DNA from: Straminergon stramineum
Taxonomy: Eukaryota > Streptophyta > Bryopsida > Hypnales > Calliergonaceae
Direction of reading: 5' to 3'
NCBI GenBank assembly: GCA_963920665.1
Contig: OY987273.1
Coordinates: 2,110,501-2,174,500 of the forward strand
Length of the DNA: 64,000 nucleotides
Shown: positions 45,655-56,060 of the stretch, piece after piece
How positions within the stretch are numbered: the stretch's first letter is position 1
Layout of the letters: each line of letters starts with the position of its first letter
The notes under the pieces: generated by a model
The model's database searches: none
What the model was told of the DNA's origin: nothing
The model's input: only the letters and a program-made list of their open reading frames with translations
Position numbers and translations under genes: made by a program

Positions 45655-47244
45655 ATGTCTACTTCAAAGGAAGGAGGTAGTACGGGTCGGATATCGGCTT
45701 GGGACAAGGACCTTGATAATCCTGCAGCATTTGTTGTATATATAACTACCAAGGAGGTAATTGGGGGTGCCGGACCATCCAAGACAAAGAAGTCCAAGAC
45801 AGCACATGATAAGGACCCTACCTATCCTCTAACATGATATACGACCTATGCGCATGAGGCTTGTCTGCAATGGTATGAGGAAAAAAGTGTACAATATTTG
45901 AAGAGGAAATACTTGAGAAATAAAGAGGTAGGCATCCAATCCTTGAAGGATGAGTTGGAGGAATTTATTACAAGGAAATGCAAGGAATCTTCGGACTATG
46001 CAAATGTGGATGAAGTGTATTTCAACCAATGGCAAACGTGGATTGGCAATTGCCTACAAACTGGTATATTCAACACCAAGAAGTTGATGCTTGAGTTGCG
46101 ACCTATAGTGCCTGGATTTGGAGAAACGGATAGGGCCCAGGAGTTTCGTGAGAAGATGGATTGGTGGCAAATTGCAGCAAAAAGATTGTCAAGGTCTGAA
46201 GCTAGGGGTATGGGGTGGCGGACGGATGCATTGAAGGCTGCATTTACGAGAGATAGTGGTTCATGTATCATGTGGGTCTACTTAGAGGCCAAGGTGGTCC
46301 CACTTACTGGATTTGACCGTCAAGGAGGATATGCAAAGGTGCGCAAGGTACGCATTGAAGGGATGTCCACGATCCCAGTGCATGTACATTTCGCAGGGAA
46401 ATTGTCAAAGCAAAGGAACAAACGCGATGCGAGGGTGGAACGGTCAGTGGAGGCTTTGGTATGTCCGTTGAATCATCCGGCCATTATTAAATTCCTAGCT
46501 GTCCATGACCAAACAATGGAAGCATACACTTTGTGGTGGAATGGTGGTAATTTCAAAGAGTTGCTTCATTTGAATGAGAAGGTGGTGCCGCATGCGGAAT
46601 GGCATGAAATCAAGTTGGTCAAGCAACTCTCAGGCCAACAACAAAAAGAAATTAGCCTCTTTTGAAGATACAAGGCGAAGTTGGCGTAGGCCCTGGTTTA
46701 TGTGACAAGTCTTGTGCACAATGTAGGGGTGCTGCACAATGACTTGTCACCTGTGAACATATTGTTGCATTATCCCCCCTTCTCGGACGAAGAGATCAAC
46801 ATTGGGATTTGTGATTGGGGAATCGCAAGTCGTATTCAAGAAGGAGCTCCCTCACATTTTGGATATGAAAAACAAGAAAAACTTGATGCTGAGAGGATGG
46901 GCCGTTGGTGGGCAGCTCCAGAGTTGTTCTATTTGTTTGGGCCAGAGAGTTCAGATACAAGTCTAGATGTGATGAAAGCGACCTACAAATATTCGGTGAA
47001 GTCCGACTCTTATTCGATTGGAAAGTTGACCCAAGGCATGAACATAGAACACATGGTTGAATACGACAAGGACTTATTTAGAAATCATGAGTCATCAAGG
47101 TACTTTGCCATGAAGTTACATGAACTAGGTGATCCTGATGTTAACAGAAGACCAACATGTGCGCAAGTGGTGGACCTCCTCATGGGTAAACCATGGTTCA
47201 TGAAACCACCCAAATTCGTTTTTTGGGACTCTGTCCTCTCATAG
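45655..47244 (+). pseudogene. protein-kinase-like gene with in-frame stops (left arm)
   Basis: One 530-codon frame from MSTSKEGGSTG has stops at 45,835, 46,663 and 46,687. The N-terminal 200 residues (YLKRKYLRNKEVGIQSLKDE, WQTWIGNCLQTG) are not recognised. The C-terminal half is a kinase fold: FDRQGGYAKVRKVRI as a glycine-loop equivalent, HFAGKLSKQ with a candidate ATP-anchoring Lys, HPAIIKFLAVH, the hinge TLWWNGGNFKELL, catalytic loop VLHNDLSPVNILL (Asp codon 46,741), metal loop ICDWGIAS (Asp codon 46,813), GRWWAAPELF and VKSDSYSIG. HRD is HND, the usual Lys two residues after the catalytic Asp is Ser, and DFG is DWG. The ancestor could have been an active but divergent kinase. The WCHI gene lies 0.9 kb downstream in the same orientation. 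Confidence 0.75.
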
Positions 47245-47519
47245 GATTTGATGTAATAGTTTCTAAGCGGGAATAGTAACGTTGGCCACCTTTTGTGCAT
47301 CCCATTTTGGAAAAGCAATGCAAGTGTATAAACTATTTTTAATGTGAAGTGCATGTTTGGACCCAAAATATTGAGTATTGTACATACACATCACCTACTT
47401 GCATGCATTTGGGTTTGAGTATGAATTCTTTGGATGGTTCATTTGGGGGTAAGTCAATCTAATTGTTAAGTCAATCTAATTTCACTATTCAGTGAAGGTA
47501 TGTGCCATTGCGGTTGGGG

Positions 47520-47830
47520 GTTTGGGACCTACGGTCGCCCCAAACCTGCACGTGCCCTTCAATCGCAGTTGCCCCAAACCCGCGGTCACCCGAGACCCAC
47601 ACGTGCCCCCTAGTCGCGGTCGCCCTAGACCCGTGGTCGCCCCAAACTTGTGGTCACCCCAGACTTGCAGTCGCCATCACCCGCGGTCGCTGGCGGTGGT
47701 CCCGGACCCGCGGTTGCCTTCTTGACCTGCATGCGCCCCTCCCTGTGGGCCCGCACGTGCCCCATCCAGAGCCGCACTCGCCCTGAGGCGACTGCGGGTA
47801 CAAAATTGGAGCCCAAACCCGTAGTCTCCC
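47520..47830 (+). repeat. ACCCGCGGTCGCC motif array upstream of WCHI copy 3
   Basis: About 15 plus-strand motifs such as ACGGTCGCCCCAAACC, CCCGCGGTCACCC, CCCGTGGTCGCCCC and ACCCGCGGTCGC. It is followed by a TTTTATCCACTTGGAAGTGG block at 47,854, a variant of the shared leader. The ATG of the WCHI gene is about 300 bp further on. Mirrored at 59,138-59,448. Confidence 0.75.
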
Positions 47831-48126
47831 GTCTTTCCCTTTTGCGCCTTGTCTTTTATCCACTTGGAAGTGGCTAATTGTAGGCTTGAGAGGGGAGGTG
47901 GGTGTTGTGAGGAGGATATTCTATCTCTCCTCATGTCACTTTCATCCATTGATTGTAAATCACGCCGAATTGTTTGAAACTTGATTGTGATTGTAAATGT
48001 TGATGTTGATGTATTTGTAAATGTGAATTACCACGAGGTAATAGATTTAAGTTTGTACAACAAGGTTTTAGGCTTGGTATATTTGGCATAGTATCCGAGT
48101 ACAATTGATTGTATAGATTGAGCACT

Positions 48127-49590
48127 ATGGAGAATGAGCCCCCACCATTGACGCCTGCCACAATCAAACACCTTACACGACAAGAGATGAAGCTCATCCG
48201 CGACAAGGGTCGGAAACGGTCCGGTAAAATTCACAAGAAGCGTGTGGCCATTTTGATCCATCCAAAGATTAAGGCACTTAAAGGTTGGAGAAATGAACCT
48301 AAGCCTTGGAGTTACAAAACGGTTTGCAAATACATGGATTGGTGCCACATCAACAAGTTATTTCCCTTGTGTCGGCACAAAGAACATCTAAAGCAAAACA
48401 AAGTAAATCTTGCATACTCGAAGGATGAGGGCTTCATACTTAGATGTTGTGAGGTGTGGAAGCACTTGTATTTGGAGGACTCAACTTACCGAAACAAAAA
48501 TTTCTGTTTCTTTCTTGTGAGAATGGTGTATGCTGAATATGTGTTGAAGAAGGAGGTGTATTGGTCAACATTGAAGGAGGTCCCTATTGCAATCATTCCA
48601 GAGACTGCAAAAATTTTACTACCAGATGAACCTGTGGATGTAAAGAAGATGTTATCCAAGGTGAAGTGTAGGAAGTCATTTGTTCGCAATGAAAGCGTGG
48701 TTTGGTCAGAAACTTCTAGCTCTGATCAACACACCCATGAATACGATGGATATTATTTCCACAACGATGACGAGGAGGTTGCCATACAAGAATCTAGGCC
48801 GGCTATGGATGTGGGAGTCGACCAAAGTGGACAATCAACCCAAGAGCCCATCATAGTACAAGACATGGAAGAAGAAGGCATGGATGATGGGGTGGCTAGG
48901 AAAGTCGACCCCGTTTTGCGAGAGGGTGACGGGAGTGGCGGAGGAAGCAATTCAGAACATGAAGAGGCAATGTTGCTTGCCAAAATAGAAAGTGCAAAAT
49001 TAGCATTGCGTGCAAAGAACAAGCAATTGAAAAATTTGAAGGAGTAAGAAGTGAATCCCACTTTCGTAGAGGTGTTGAAGCAACGGTTGAAGGCCATAAC
49101 AAACGTCATCGAAGAGAATGACAAGGGCTTCCATTCCTTCAAAAGAAATTGCAATTTTTATTTGAAGGAAATGAAGAGTGGGAAGGTGCATAAAATGGAC
49201 CATTATTTGATATGGGAATCAAAACTCGAAACCCTTGTTCGCAAACGTCAGGAGGTACAAAATGAAAGGCGAAGCCTAGAACTTCAAATAATGGAGAAGA
49301 AAAAAGAATATTACGAGGCCGCCGTCCAACACGTTCCAAAAGTAGAGCTTTTGGCTTCTTCCTCAGCATATGGTAGTGTTGCTGGAGAAGTAGCAATGCT
49401 TGAGAAGTTGGTGAAGTTCCATGAACAAAGATTACCATTGATGGTATTGGAGTTGGAAGCTCTGAGGGTAGAAAGTCGGTTTTTTTCGGATTGGTATAAG
49501 TGGAATAGAGCTAGCATAGGGAAGTCTGATGCAGAATTACAGCAAATGTGTCCGGAGCCCATTTTGAAGGACTACCTCAACACAAAATAA
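48127..49590 (+). pseudogene. WCHI-family protein, copy 3 (left arm)
   Basis: One frame of about 488 codons from MENEPPPLTP (an in-frame ATG also exists at 48,109). A single internal TAA at 49,045 is followed in frame by EVNPTFVEVLKQRLKAITNV. The conserved block has KALKGWRNEPKPWSYK, YMDWCHINKLFPLCRH, HLKQNKVNLAYSKDEGFILR, CCEVWKHLYLED and RMVYAEYVLKKEVYW. A basic N-terminal patch (RDKGRKRSGKIHKKR) and acidic middle (DDDGYYFHNDDEE-like HNDDEEVA) precede a long coiled-coil tail (KRQEVQNERRSLELQIMEKK). It is the least damaged family member and could be near-functional if the TAA is read through or spliced out. Confidence 0.7.
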
Positions 49591-50907
49591 AATACCTAGG
49601 AATACAATGAGGATAAATACTTTCACCACGATTATTTTGTATTTTGCCTATCGTGGTGTTATAAAGAAATGCAATGTTTTGAGATAAAACAATGTATATG
49701 GTGTCTTGAAGCAATGTGTGTACTAGAATAGTTAAATTGGTGTGGGCACACTAGTGGCGTGCATGGAAGGGAGAAAATGCCACACCATTTTTGGATCTTA
49801 CAACTTTTCTATATGGATGAATATGTCTTTCTCATGTTTTGGGAGAAGGTGATGGTATGATGAATGGAATGGGATTCTCACACATAATTACAATTGAATA
49901 GGAACATGGGATTGATGGGAAGTTCTTGATTCTTGACCGTAAAAGTTGACATAGTATTTTGTGAGAATGTCCTCGTGAAATCTACAGTACAACTTGTATT
50001 TATGATTTTCATATGAACAGTGGAGAACGAAAAACTGATTATGCCCAAAATACCATATTAATCGAGGAAATTTATTGGGCTTATTTGTCTCAGGTGATTT
50101 GCTTCATTGTTCCTCCTTATATATAGGATTTTTTAGAATTCTAGCTTTAGCGTAATTTGAAGAAAATTACAATGGATATTGAGGAATTAGGTATGTTTTA
50201 TATGTAAGTTGGCCTACTCATGTTTTTTATGAATCAAAATTTTGACCTCCAAGGACAGGGTGAACCATTTGAAGGTATGGTAATGTGAAGTCAACATCCT
50301 CGAAAAGGGGCATGTTGTATTTGAACCCCTTTTATTCCTTCTTTGGGCAAGTATCTTGAAAGCTTAGAGGAAAAGCTTCCTATAATTAGAACCTCATGAT
50401 TTTAAAGAATATGAAAGGAAATATCCAATTGGACAATGATGCTCCACTCTAGTGAGTAGTGACCTAGTTTTCTTCTCAATGCAAGTGAAATTAATTTGAA
50501 AAGTTAAACTTTAAGAGCTTTGTTGATTTGATTCATACAAACTATTTTTGGAAGAACTGGAAAAGATCATTCTCGATATGATTTTAGAAATTGGTACTTT
50601 GGTAGAGAGGAAAAAAAGGTAGTATTAAATAAAAATCAATGCCATATGGAATTGCCGTACATAGGTATGCTAGGAAGTTGTAGAAGTGGAATGAAAGAAG
50701 CAAACCCTAAACCACTCCATCGTACTTGCCAAAACAACTAGAAACATAGTGTAACTAAAACCTAACCCTTACTTGTCATCTATTATGATGGGAAGTAAGG
50801 CTAAATTGCATGATTCCTACGAATGTCTAGTCAATTACATTTGGGTTGTTTTGAGAGCCACTTCCTTTACCTTGTTCGTAGGTCAATGCTTCCCCAACCC
50901 CAAGCTT
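49591..50907. other. no recognised gene
   Basis: AT-rich spacer between the convergent WCHI and RING-like genes. No frames of note. Mirrored at 56,061-57,377. Confidence 0.4.
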
Positions 50908-52632
50908 TCACTTTGCACGGGTTCGTGAAGCTAGTCCGTCTGCCTTCAAAATTGATTGCAACACGTTGGAGTCTTGTAGAGCTTGGAGGGTCCTTGTTGT
51001 TTGCAGAGAATGTGCTTCCAACAAGTAGTCAAGTGCTTGACTTTGGTAATATGGTCCGTACGTAGAGTCGAGGTAAGCCATACTAGTCAAGTCTTCTAGG
51101 GAGGCACTATCATCTTGATTAGCCACCCTTTCTCCTTCTAAATTCCAACGGTGTCGTTGCGGATGAGGACCCCACTTGAAGGTTGAGGAGGTCTTGTCCC
51201 AATATCCACCAAGGCATTGGAAGAAGAATGCCCTCCTCCCTTCGTTTTGTGGCCCCTTTTCCATGAGCCTCGGTGCAACTCTGGCAATTTCGTCTAGGTC
51301 TGTTTCCCAATTCAATTGCGAGCTAGCAGGTCCTTTCTCTTAATCATGTTGTCCTTCTCGCCAACTCCAAACCAAATCTCAGCCCCACAAGGTTGTGTCA
51401 GCCGTAGTATCATGTATATGTTCCCAAGAAGGAGGCATGTAGGTCGTCAAGTTGAACATGGTATACAGGCGATTGTGGAATGGTGCTAACAAATCATACA
51501 ACGTCGTCTAATCAAGCATTGTGTGATGAGACATTGGGGGTGGTATACATGTGCACAAGATCCTAGTGCCCAACCTCCTTCGGGGCCAAATTGTTCAAGA
51601 CATATGGGATATTTGGTATGGTCCAAAACAAAAGGTGCAGGCTTAGGCTACAAGAGCATTCATTTCTTCTCTTCTATGTGGCTAGACATTTGGTTTTTGT
51701 GGTCCCAACCATTTTTGCTCCAATCTATGACCTCCTTTTTTGGCAATTCCACCATGCACATGTTATTGGGAAACATGTCCTCCAACAATGCCCATGACGT
51801 CTATCCATTTTCACGTTTAGGAGCATTTGCAACAAAGTTTCTAGAAACTTTTTCTAGCTCCTTCGCAACTTGTTGGGATCTATCCATAAAGAGAATGCAG
51901 GCGACCTTCCAATGATAGTATGTGGTAGTCAACTCAGCCAACTTTCTTCGAAGCATCTTATTTTCTTCTTGAAGTCCATAGTCTTTCTCTAATTGAATAA
52001 TTGATGGAACCACAGGAAATGAAAGAGAGTCTTGGGTTCCATTGAGTTCAATTGTGTCATTGGTAGTATATCTTGTGACAATAGTAGGAAGTGTATTTGG
52101 AATGATGGGGGAGCTTCTAGTGCGTTTGGCAAGAAGAGAACGCTAAAGGATATGGTTGGTAAGGTCCCCCACAACCTTGTCCACATTTTGGAGGTTCTGC
52201 TCAACAAAGGCATCATCCATAGCCGACAAAGTGAAAGTGTCATGGTCTTTCTCACGGAGGCGTTGCAGTTCTATAGTTTGTTGAGAGATGAGTGTACTTT
52301 TGTGTTCATACTCACATCGCAATTTCCTCATTTCATTTTGTAGTGAAGAAATTTCAACATCTTTGGTCCTGAGGAGGTCTAGAGCTTTTGCCAAAGTCGT
52401 AATGTCGTGGCTTGAGCCCATTGTTGATGGAGAAATGGGAACACGGTCAGTTTCTTCCATAGCTGTGTCCTCATCGGGCCCAAAGTCGAAGACGTCTTTT
52501 GTGCGCTGTGTTGGCAACGATGGGTTAGGAACTATAGTTGGAATCGATGCGGGTCCCATTCGTGTTGTTGAACGCCGTACTCTAGATGGTTGCCTTGGTC
52601 GTTGTCCCGTGGATGTCTGTCGCGAGCCGTAA
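50908..52632 (-). pseudogene. RING-H2-like gene, decayed (left arm)
   Basis: Exact reverse copy of 54,336-56,060; the details are given there. It converges tail-to-tail with the WCHI gene. Confidence 0.6.
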
Positions 52633-52739
52633 TCTTAGAAATCACCATATTAGTATTTATAAGGGTATAACTAAATAGAATTTTTCAAAACTTCTAATAG
52701 ACAAAAAGGATTAGAACCCTCTTAGCCTAAACAACTCAG

Positions 52740-53037
52740 TAAGACTAAGAGGATACTCCAGCTAATCCGTAACGGAATCCAGGCTGGATCCGAATTCCGG
52801 AAACCCGGATAGCGATAGCCTACTGTCTAGACTTCCGGTCTAGAAATAGGGACCCGTTACGGGTGAACGGTTCGCTTTACGAACGGTCGGTATTTTGACG
52901 AGTACTTAACCCCACCACTCCCATTTTTCTCCCTCTTTTCCCACAACTGTTTTGTGCGCACATAGTTGAGTGAAATAGTGGTGAGTTAGTGCTTGGGTGA
53001 GAAGCTAGAGTATACGCAGATTTCTGAGTAATTTGAG
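52740..53037 (+). repeat. 5' region of MAEG element copy 2 (left arm)
   Basis: Shares with 20,501-20,860 the paired CCGGAAA/CCGGATAG segment, the GAGTACTTAACCCCACC block, CCATTTTTCTCCCTC and AGTGGTGAGTTAGT just before the ATG at 53,038. Mirrored at 53,931-54,228. Confidence 0.5.
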
Positions 53038-53320
53038 ATGGCGGAGGGAGATATCCGGAAGACTTTGGTCACCGGCCGGATGGTTTGTCCAACCATTCCG
53101 GAAAGGCTAAGAGAGAGATCCTAGCTAGAGGATGACCTTAGTGAGATAGGGTGTGTCGGTCTGTTCATGCGGTTGTGGACCGTAAAGAACGACCGGATGA
53201 TCCAGGAGTTGATAGTAGGAGTGTCAAACCAGTATGAGTTGATAGTGAGAGGAAGGCCTCAAACCTAGACTGATGAAGTCTAGGCTAAGGTTTACGGATT
53301 TCCTAAGAAGGGATCCGGTT
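53038..53320 (+). pseudogene. MAEG element gene, copy 2, cut by gap (left arm)
   Basis: MAEGDIRKTLVTGRMVCPTI, then stops, then DRMIQELIVGVSNQYELIVR, GRPQT, two TAG codons and AKVYGFPKKG up to the gap. Homologous to 20,861-21,747. The two TAG codons correspond to sense codons in copy 1 (one to Trp). Confidence 0.6.
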
Positions 53321-53520
53321 NNNNNNNNNNNNNNNNNNNNNNNNNNNNNNNNNNNNNNNNNNNNNNNNNNNNNNNNNNNNNNNNNNNNNNNNNNNNNNNN
53401 NNNNNNNNNNNNNNNNNNNNNNNNNNNNNNNNNNNNNNNNNNNNNNNNNNNNNNNNNNNNNNNNNNNNNNNNNNNNNNNNNNNNNNNNNNNNNNNNNNNN
53501 NNNNNNNNNNNNNNNNNNNN
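53321..53520. other. assembly gap, 200 N, at the palindrome axis
   Basis: Exactly 200 N. The calculated symmetry axis (53,484) lies inside it. The right flank carries 127 bp (53,521-53,647) with no partner on the left, because the partner would lie in the gap. Confidence 0.95.
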
Positions 53521-53930
53521 ATGGGGATCAAGAACTCTAGGACATGCCTCTGTCTTGCATCCAGGCAGTCACTAATCGCATACCCTTCCTTGGAATGGGC
53601 TGCGTTCTTGAATTTCCCGACCATAAACTTGTTGATCCGGGACGCTAAACCGGATCCCTTCTTAGGAAATCCGTAAACCTTAGCCTAGACTTCATCAGTC
53701 TAGGTTTGAGGCCTTCCTCTCACTATCAACTCATACTGGTTTGACACTCCTACTATCAACTCCTGGATCATCCGGTCGTTCTTTACGGTCCACAACCGCA
53801 TGAACAGACCGACACACCCTATCTCACTAAGGTCATCCTCTAGCTAGGATCTCTCTCTTAGCCTTTCCGGAATGGTTGGACAAACCATCCGGCCGGTGAC
53901 CAAAGTCTTCCGGATATCTCCCTCCGCCAT
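53521..53930 (-). pseudogene. MAEG element gene, copy 2 (right arm, longer)
   Basis: Reverse copy of 53,038-53,320 that continues 127 bp further: LASRINKFMVGKFKN, AHSKEGYAISDCLDARQRHV, LEFLIPI. These match LASQVDKYMAKKFRS and AKEGYAISNCKDEKHRRV of copy 1. Confidence 0.6.
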
Positions 53931-54335
53931 CTCAAATTACTCAGAAATCTGCGTATACTCTAGCTTCTCACCCAAGCACTAACTCACCACTATTTCACTC
54001 AACTATGTGCGCACAAAACAGTTGTGGGAAAAGAGGGAGAAAAATGGGAGTGGTGGGGTTAAGTACTCGTCAAAATACCGACCGTTCGTAAAGCGAACCG
54101 TTCACCCGTAACGGGTCCCTATTTCTAGACCGGAAGTCTAGACAGTAGGCTATCGCTATCCGGGTTTCCGGAATTCGGATCCAGCCTGGATTCCGTTACG
54201 GATTAGCTGGAGTATCCTCTTAGTCTTACTGAGTTGTTTAGGCTAAGAGGGTTCTAATCCTTTTTGTCTATTAGAAGTTTTGAAAAATTCTATTTAGTTA
54301 TACCCTTATAAATACTAATATGGTGATTTCTAAGA

Positions 54336-56060
54336 TTACGGCTCGCGACAGACATCCACGGGACAACGACCAAGGCAACCATCTAGAGTACGGCGTTCAA
54401 CAACACGAATGGGACCCGCATCGATTCCAACTATAGTTCCTAACCCATCGTTGCCAACACAGCGCACAAAAGACGTCTTCGACTTTGGGCCCGATGAGGA
54501 CACAGCTATGGAAGAAACTGACCGTGTTCCCATTTCTCCATCAACAATGGGCTCAAGCCACGACATTACGACTTTGGCAAAAGCTCTAGACCTCCTCAGG
54601 ACCAAAGATGTTGAAATTTCTTCACTACAAAATGAAATGAGGAAATTGCGATGTGAGTATGAACACAAAAGTACACTCATCTCTCAACAAACTATAGAAC
54701 TGCAACGCCTCCGTGAGAAAGACCATGACACTTTCACTTTGTCGGCTATGGATGATGCCTTTGTTGAGCAGAACCTCCAAAATGTGGACAAGGTTGTGGG
54801 GGACCTTACCAACCATATCCTTTAGCGTTCTCTTCTTGCCAAACGCACTAGAAGCTCCCCCATCATTCCAAATACACTTCCTACTATTGTCACAAGATAT
54901 ACTACCAATGACACAATTGAACTCAATGGAACCCAAGACTCTCTTTCATTTCCTGTGGTTCCATCAATTATTCAATTAGAGAAAGACTATGGACTTCAAG
55001 AAGAAAATAAGATGCTTCGAAGAAAGTTGGCTGAGTTGACTACCACATACTATCATTGGAAGGTCGCCTGCATTCTCTTTATGGATAGATCCCAACAAGT
55101 TGCGAAGGAGCTAGAAAAAGTTTCTAGAAACTTTGTTGCAAATGCTCCTAAACGTGAAAATGGATAGACGTCATGGGCATTGTTGGAGGACATGTTTCCC
55201 AATAACATGTGCATGGTGGAATTGCCAAAAAAGGAGGTCATAGATTGGAGCAAAAATGGTTGGGACCACAAAAACCAAATGTCTAGCCACATAGAAGAGA
55301 AGAAATGAATGCTCTTGTAGCCTAAGCCTGCACCTTTTGTTTTGGACCATACCAAATATCCCATATGTCTTGAACAATTTGGCCCCGAAGGAGGTTGGGC
55401 ACTAGGATCTTGTGCACATGTATACCACCCCCAATGTCTCATCACACAATGCTTGATTAGACGACGTTGTATGATTTGTTAGCACCATTCCACAATCGCC
55501 TGTATACCATGTTCAACTTGACGACCTACATGCCTCCTTCTTGGGAACATATACATGATACTACGGCTGACACAACCTTGTGGGGCTGAGATTTGGTTTG
55601 GAGTTGGCGAGAAGGACAACATGATTAAGAGAAAGGACCTGCTAGCTCGCAATTGAATTGGGAAACAGACCTAGACGAAATTGCCAGAGTTGCACCGAGG
55701 CTCATGGAAAAGGGGCCACAAAACGAAGGGAGGAGGGCATTCTTCTTCCAATGCCTTGGTGGATATTGGGACAAGACCTCCTCAACCTTCAAGTGGGGTC
55801 CTCATCCGCAACGACACCGTTGGAATTTAGAAGGAGAAAGGGTGGCTAATCAAGATGATAGTGCCTCCCTAGAAGACTTGACTAGTATGGCTTACCTCGA
55901 CTCTACGTACGGACCATATTACCAAAGTCAAGCACTTGACTACTTGTTGGAAGCACATTCTCTGCAAACAACAAGGACCCTCCAAGCTCTACAAGACTCC
56001 AACGTGTTGCAATCAATTTTGAAGGCAGACGGACTAGCTTCACGAACCCGTGCAAAGTGA
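54336..56060 (+). pseudogene. RING-H2-like gene, decayed (right arm)
   Basis: A frame from 54,336 through MGPASIPTIVPNPS runs to about 55,479 with stops at 54,823, 55,165, 55,306 and 55,318. Coiled-coil stretches are LQNEMRKLRCEYEHKSTLIS and LQEENKMLRRKLAELTTTY. At 55,360-55,479 it reads YPICLEQFGPEGGW, LGSCAHVYHPQC and RRRCMIC. This has the RING-H2 spacing (C-x2-C, C-x-H-x2-H-x2-C, C-x2-C) except that the first Cys of the canonical CPICLE is Tyr, so zinc site 1 is lost. After a frameshift, MPPSWEHIHDTTADTTLWG, then NWETDLDEIARVAPRLMEKG, AFFFQCLGGYWDKTSSTFKW and LDYLLEAHSLQTTRTLQAL follow to 56,060. The ancestor was probably a RING-type ubiquitin ligase or SUMO ligase-like protein; this copy is dead. 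Confidence 0.6.

Larger units (their letters stand above)
43771..53320 (+). repeat. left arm of about 9.55-kb inverted repeat
   Basis: Every base position x pairs with position 106,968 minus x on the opposite strand. The arm ends at the N gap on the inner side and inside a tandem array on the outer side. In segments compared base by base I found only two differences (43,910 A/G and 44,167 G/A). All the long frames within both arms are identical, apart from one residue in a 62-codon frame. Confidence 0.95.
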
